Program-made: the position numbers and the translations under genes
Part shown: positions 13,287 through 16,396 of the stretch, in pieces
How positions within the stretch are numbered: position 1 is the first letter of the stretch
Layout: every line of letters begins with the position of its first letter
Assembly: GCA_949025205.1 (NCBI GenBank)
Contig: CARMXJ010000030.1
Coordinates: 1 to 16,396, forward strand
Source of the DNA: an uncultured Bacilli bacterium
GTDB lineage: Bacteria > Bacillota_I > Bacilli_A > RF39 > UBA660
Length of the DNA: 16,396 bases
Direction of reading: 5' to 3'
Notes under the pieces: model-generated
What the model was told of the DNA's origin: nothing
The model's input: only the letters and a program-made list of their open reading frames with translations
Database searches by the model: none

Positions 13287-14543
13287 ATGCAAAAATTAGT
13301 GATACAAGGTGGAAATGATTTAACAGGCTCTATCAAAATAAATGGAGCTAAAAATAGTGTGGTTGCTCTTTTACCCGCTGCTGTTTTATCCGATGAAGAA
13401 ACAACCATTTACAATGTCCCTAATATTACAGATGTTACGGTACTAAAACAAATAATTGAATTATTAAATGGAAAGTTAACAGAAGAAAATGGAAGTATAA
13501 AAATAGATACGCGAAATATTATAAACACAACCATTCCTGAAGAACTTTCAAATAAACTAAGAGCCTCCTATTATTTCATGGGCGCCCTACTCGCTAAATT
13601 TAAACATGTAGAAATTTATTTTCCTGGCGGATGCAATTTTGGTGCAAGACAAATTGACCTACACTTAAAAGGATTTGAATCTCTTGGAGCAACAGTAAAA
13701 ATGGAAAAAGACAAATTTATAATTGAAGCCGAAAAGTTAATTGGAAATAAAATTTGTTTAAACTTTGCAAGTGTTGGGGCAACTATTAATTTAATGCTGG
13801 CTGCTGTAAAAGCGGAAGGAACAACAGTTATCGTAAATGCAGCCAAAGAACCAGAAATTGTAAATGTAGCCACATTCTTAAACAATATGGGAGCCAAAAT
13901 CACAGGAGCAGGAACAAGTACGATAAAAATTGTAGGAGTAGAAAAATTAGGCAGTGCTATTATTGAGGTAATCCCCGACCGTATTGAAGCTGGAACATAT
14001 ATTATTGCGGGGGCCTTACTTGGAAACAATTTAAAAATTACAAACATTATCCCCGACCATATTGCTTCCCTACTCGCAAAATTAAATGAAATGGGAGTAG
14101 AATTTAAACTAGAAAATAGTGAATTAACGATAAACAAATGTGAAAACTTAAAACCAACCGATATAATTACGCAAGTATATCCTGGATATCCTACAGACCT
14201 TGCCCAACCTATTTGTGTATTACTGGCAAAAGCAAACGGAATATCCCATGTAGAAGAAACTATTTATGAAAAAAGAATGGGACATGTAGAGTACCTAAAA
14301 AAAATGGGTGCTAATATAGAAATAGAAGATAATAAAGAAACCATAATAGGTCCCACTACATTTCATGGAACAGAAGTAAAAGCTAGTGACTTAAGAGCAG
14401 GAGCAACCCTTTTTCTAGCTGCCTTAACCGCCAAAGAAGAAACAATTATTACCAATATCGAATATATTTTGAGAGGATATGAAAATATTGTCAAAAAACT
14501 TTCAGATGTTGGTGCTAATATTAGAATAGAAGAAATAGAATAA
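13287..14543 (+). CDS. murA: UDP-N-acetylglucosamine 1-carboxyvinyltransferase
   Basis: Cytoplasmic enzyme of the first committed step of peptidoglycan synthesis, transferring enolpyruvate from PEP to UDP-GlcNAc. EPSP-synthase-like fold with the family motifs INGAKNSVVALLPAAVL (18-34, Lys22 and Asn23), the catalytic loop PGGCNFGARQID (113-124, Cys116) and YPTDLAQP (301-308, Asp304). Cys116 is the residue alkylated by fosfomycin, so the enzyme should be sensitive. The length of 418 residues is normal. It has its own promoter. Whether it is the MurAA or MurAB/MurZ paralogue cannot be told; its place near prfA/spoIIR is closer to the B. subtilis murAB region. The stop overlaps its terminator. 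Confidence 0.97.
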   Translation: MQKLVIQGGNDLTGSIKINGAKNSVVALLPAAVLSDEETTIYNVPNITDVTVLKQIIELLNGKLTEENGSIKIDTRNIINTTIPEELSNKLRASYYFMGALLAKFKHVEIYFPGGCNFGARQIDLHLKGFESLGATVKMEKDKFIIEAEKLIGNKICLNFASVGATINLMLAAVKAEGTTVIVNAAKEPEIVNVATFLNNMGAKITGAGTSTIKIVGVEKLGSAIIEVIPDRIEAGTYIIAGALLGNNLKITNIIPDHIASLLAKLNEMGVEFKLENSELTINKCENLKPTDIITQVYPGYPTDLAQPICVLLAKANGISHVEETIYEKRMGHVEYLKKMGANIEIEDNKETIIGPTTFHGTEVKASDLRAGATLFLAALTAKEETIITNIEYILRGYENIVKKLSDVGANIRIEEIE

Positions 14544-14567
14544 TAGTAGAGTACTACTATTTTTTTA
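14542..14567 (+). terminator. terminator of murA
   Basis: AATAGTAG (14542-14549) pairs perfectly with CTACTATT (14554-14561) around AGTA, followed by a T-run to 14566. The murA stop TAA (14541-14543) is within the 5' arm. GGAGG of the next gene begins only two bases after the T-run, so that gene needs read-through or an unseen promoter. Confidence 0.75.
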
Positions 14568-14577
14568 TGGAGGAAAA

Positions 14578-15279
14578 ATGAAATATAAAATTGGAATCAT
14601 TATACTGCTTGGTACAATCATAACGTTTTTTATTTATTTTCATACTAAGGAAGAGGGTATAAACGTATTAGCACTAGGAGATGGCCTCTCATTAGGAATG
14701 ACAGTTTATCATGTAGAAGGATATGATTATAACGAATACCTAACAGAATATTTAAACGAACAAAATAAACTTGGCAGCTATTTTAAATATTTTAATGAAG
14801 TAGATGAAACAGCAAGCAATTTGGTAACAAAAATAAACAACAACATTCCAAGCATTGATAAGAAAATAAAACTTAAACAAGCCATAAAAGAAGCGGATAT
14901 CATCACGATTTCACTAGGAATGGATGAGCTAAACAACTATGCCAAGAAAAATACGCTTGGTAAAACGAAAATAAATGGATATTTGAACAAATACGAAGAA
15001 ATATTAAGTACTATAAAAAAAGTAAACAACAAAAAAATATATATGATAGGGCTATATGAAAGCAATTTAATAAATAAAAGCAAAATAGAAAAAATAAACG
15101 AAGAACTAAAAAAACTAGCGCAAAAATACAATGCAAAATATATCGATATAACAGACTTAGCAGAACATCAAGAATTTTTTATTCAAAAAAGAAACTACTA
15201 TGTAAACTATAAAGGACAAGAATTTATTTTTAATAAAATAAAAGATACTTTAGAAAAAAATTCTATAAAAATTATATAA
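14578..15279 (+). CDS. membrane-anchored SGNH/GDSL-like protein, probably inactive
   Basis: A 233-residue protein with an N-terminal membrane anchor or signal (about 4-21) and an extracytoplasmic domain of SGNH-hydrolase pattern. Block I is LALGDGLSLGMT (31-42), where the usual GDS nucleophile Ser is Gly36. Block III is ISLGMDELN (111-119), lacking the usual GxND Asn. Block V is RNYYVNYKGQEFI (205-217), where the DxxHPNxxG His and Asp are replaced. All key catalytic positions therefore appear changed, suggesting a pseudoenzyme or a repurposed fold; Ser38 could conceivably serve instead. The closest recognised relatives would be YpmR-like lipase/acylhydrolases. GGAGG (14569-14573) precedes the ATG by 4 nt, directly after the murA terminator. 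Its position may link it to the cell envelope. Confidence 0.75.
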   Translation: MKYKIGIIILLGTIITFFIYFHTKEEGINVLALGDGLSLGMTVYHVEGYDYNEYLTEYLNEQNKLGSYFKYFNEVDETASNLVTKINNNIPSIDKKIKLKQAIKEADIITISLGMDELNNYAKKNTLGKTKINGYLNKYEEILSTIKKVNNKKIYMIGLYESNLINKSKIEKINEELKKLAQKYNAKYIDITDLAEHQEFFIQKRNYYVNYKGQEFIFNKIKDTLEKNSIKII

Positions 15280-15313
15280 ACTACAAAAATATAGAAAAAA
15301 GAGAATAAAAAAG

Positions 15314-15357
15314 AAAAAATGGTTTAAAAAAAGAGAAAAGTCGAAAACCATTTTTTT
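15314..15357 (+). terminator. terminator of the SGNH-like gene
   Basis: AAAAAATGGTTT (15314-15325) pairs perfectly with AAACCATTTTTT (15345-15356) over 12 bp with a 19-nt purine-rich loop, followed by TGTTTTC. The A/T symmetry would let it work on either strand. Confidence 0.7.
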
Positions 15358-15440
15358 GTTTTCTAGGATTTTAAAAAAAATCTGTCATTTGCCTAATCAA
15401 AACGACTTTGTTAAAGTGTAAAAAACAAAGGAGAGAAAAG

Positions 15441-16304
15441 ATGCAAAATTATATAGACAACAAAACATTAGTAAGTGATACAGTATTTAAATATTTTATA
15501 AAAAACAAAGACTACCAATATTGGTTTTATGAAATCATAGAAGAAAAAACAGGAATTGACTTAAGAAAGTATCATCTAACAGATAACGAAGAAAATACAG
15601 GAAACAAAATAAAAGACTTTCGAATGGATGTAGTTTTCGAAAATGAGAATAAAAAAGTCATAGTAGAAATGAACAATAATAACCCTGAAATAAGTGATTT
15701 AAAAGGGCATTATTATTTACATAGAGTACAAGGAAGTCAGATAAAAGAAGGAGAAAATTACAAACCAAAAACAACAACTCTTATCATGTTTAATAACTAC
15801 AAAAATCCAAAAACGCCGAATTTAGCCATAGGATATTATAAGATGACAGAACAAGTAACCCAAGTCACAAGAGAAGATGTAGAAAGTTACGAAATAGCGC
15901 TTCCGCTTTTCCATAAAAATAGATATAATGAAATAGAGGGAAAAATAAACAAAAGATTATGGATAATGGGAGCGGAGAATATGGAAAATGTTAGAAAACA
16001 ATTGGATGTCAGCGATGAAAACTTAAAAATAATAGAAGAATACGAAAGATTAGTAGAAAGCGATTCGAGATTTGGCCTTCTTCACAATGCTGAAAGAGAG
16101 CAAAAAATGTGGATGCATGTAGCAAAAGGGATTGGCTATAACGAAGGAGTAGATGAAGGCAAAAAAGAAGGAGTGAAACAAGCAAATTTAGATATGGCTA
16201 AAAAGATGTTATCTAAAAATAAGACATTTGAAGAAATAGAAGAATTAACGAACCTTTCATTAGAGGAAATTAAAAAATTAGCAGCAAGTCACTTAGAGGG
16301 ATAA
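15441..16304 (+). CDS. Rpn-family PD-(D/E)XK nuclease / putative transposase
   Basis: Member of the recombination-promoting nuclease/putative transposase family (PD-(D/E)XK fold), typically present in several copies and thought to cut DNA. The start at 15441 has AAAGGAG (about 7 nt upstream) and begins MQNYIDNKTLVSDTVFKYF, typical of the family. An upstream in-frame TTG at 15408 lacks a ribosome-binding site. The nuclease core shows Asp63 in RMDVVFE and Glu76-Met-Asn78 in VIVEMN, where Asn takes the place of the more usual Gln or Lys. The C-terminus has the family's Gly/Glu-rich GYNEGVDEGKKEGVKQ (232-247) and then the helical AKKMLSKNKTFEEIEELTNLSLEEIKKL. The length is 287 residues. No inverted repeats or target duplications were seen around it, so it is annotated as a gene and not as a mobile element. 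Confidence 0.85.
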   Translation: MQNYIDNKTLVSDTVFKYFIKNKDYQYWFYEIIEEKTGIDLRKYHLTDNEENTGNKIKDFRMDVVFENENKKVIVEMNNNNPEISDLKGHYYLHRVQGSQIKEGENYKPKTTTLIMFNNYKNPKTPNLAIGYYKMTEQVTQVTREDVESYEIALPLFHKNRYNEIEGKINKRLWIMGAENMENVRKQLDVSDENLKIIEEYERLVESDSRFGLLHNAEREQKMWMHVAKGIGYNEGVDEGKKEGVKQANLDMAKKMLSKNKTFEEIEELTNLSLEEIKKLAASHLEG

Positions 16305-16396
16305 AATAAATTTTTGCAAAAAAGCATAGAATAAATTAGGGATGTCAATAATTTAAGAAAATGTCTCAAAAAATAATAAATATAAACGGGAAATAA

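Noticed and set aside
13616..14137. A 173-codon minus-strand frame inside murA, and similar ones inside prfA and argS
   Set aside because: They lie entirely within strongly conserved genes, lack ribosome-binding sites and encode no recognisable domain.
15408..15440. TTG start 11 codons upstream of the Rpn-family gene
   Set aside because: No Shine-Dalgarno sequence precedes it, whereas the ATG at 15441 has AAAGGAG at good spacing and matches the family's N-terminus.
15280..16396. An insertion sequence around the Rpn/transposase-family gene
   Set aside because: No terminal inverted repeats or target duplications were found. Palindromes such as TTTTTGCAAAAA near 16311 are short and A/T-rich.

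Overview
The window looks like chromosomal DNA from a low-GC, walled member of the Bacillota, probably an uncultured gut or animal-associated Bacilli/Clostridia-like lineage with a compact genome. The reasons are the strong A+T bias, Shine-Dalgarno sequences close to AGGAGG, a delta subunit of RNA polymerase, peptidoglycan genes (a class A PBP and MurA), and SpoIIR, which points to a present or recently lost sporulation programme. UGA serves as a stop codon (prmC), so this does not look like a code-4 Mollicute. No rRNA, tRNA, CRISPR array or insertion sequence was seen. The species cannot be named from the sequence.

Layout. (1) 1-4007: a Noc-like ParB with a very long acidic linker (+), convergent with a bifunctional penicillin-binding protein (-), sharing a bidirectional terminator. 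(2) 4109-6589: a probable YwiB/DUF1934 gene, argS and rpoE (+) from one extended -10 promoter. (3) 6629-7483: an unrecognised Tyr-rich gene. (4) 7531-9311: prfA-prmC, release factor 1 and the methyltransferase that modifies its GGQ motif, ending in a clean terminator. (5) 9405-10319: an XRE-type helix-turn-helix fused to a VanZ-like membrane domain, with its own promoter. (6) 10320-10851: a 530-bp gap that is not empty. It carries a compact two-RNA locus: a 28-codon hydrophobic peptide gene on the minus strand, opposed by a convergent, structured small RNA of about 110 nt on the plus strand. Its layout fits a type I toxin-antitoxin system. (7) 10852-12081: a membrane GT2 glycosyltransferase. 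(8) 12131-13221: spoIIR and mntP. (9) 13287-15279: murA and a lipoprotein-sized SGNH-fold protein that appears to have lost its catalytic residues. (10) 15441-16304: a PD-(D/E)XK Rpn/transposase-family nuclease, then 92 bp in which nothing was identified.

The order ywiB-argS / rpoE / prfA-prmC / spoIIR / mntP (ywlD), with murA, recalls the neighbourhood of the same genes in Bacillus subtilis. On that view the unknown gene at 6629, the HTH-VanZ gene, the toxin-antitoxin-like locus and the glycosyltransferase look like insertions into an old housekeeping and sporulation backbone. The strongest candidate for an undescribed system is the convergent RNA pair at 10330-10652. Other items worth a second look are the roughly 370-residue insertion in Noc, the SGNH pseudoenzyme, a terminator hairpin that contains the mntP ribosome-binding site, and the repeated overlap of stop codons with terminators.
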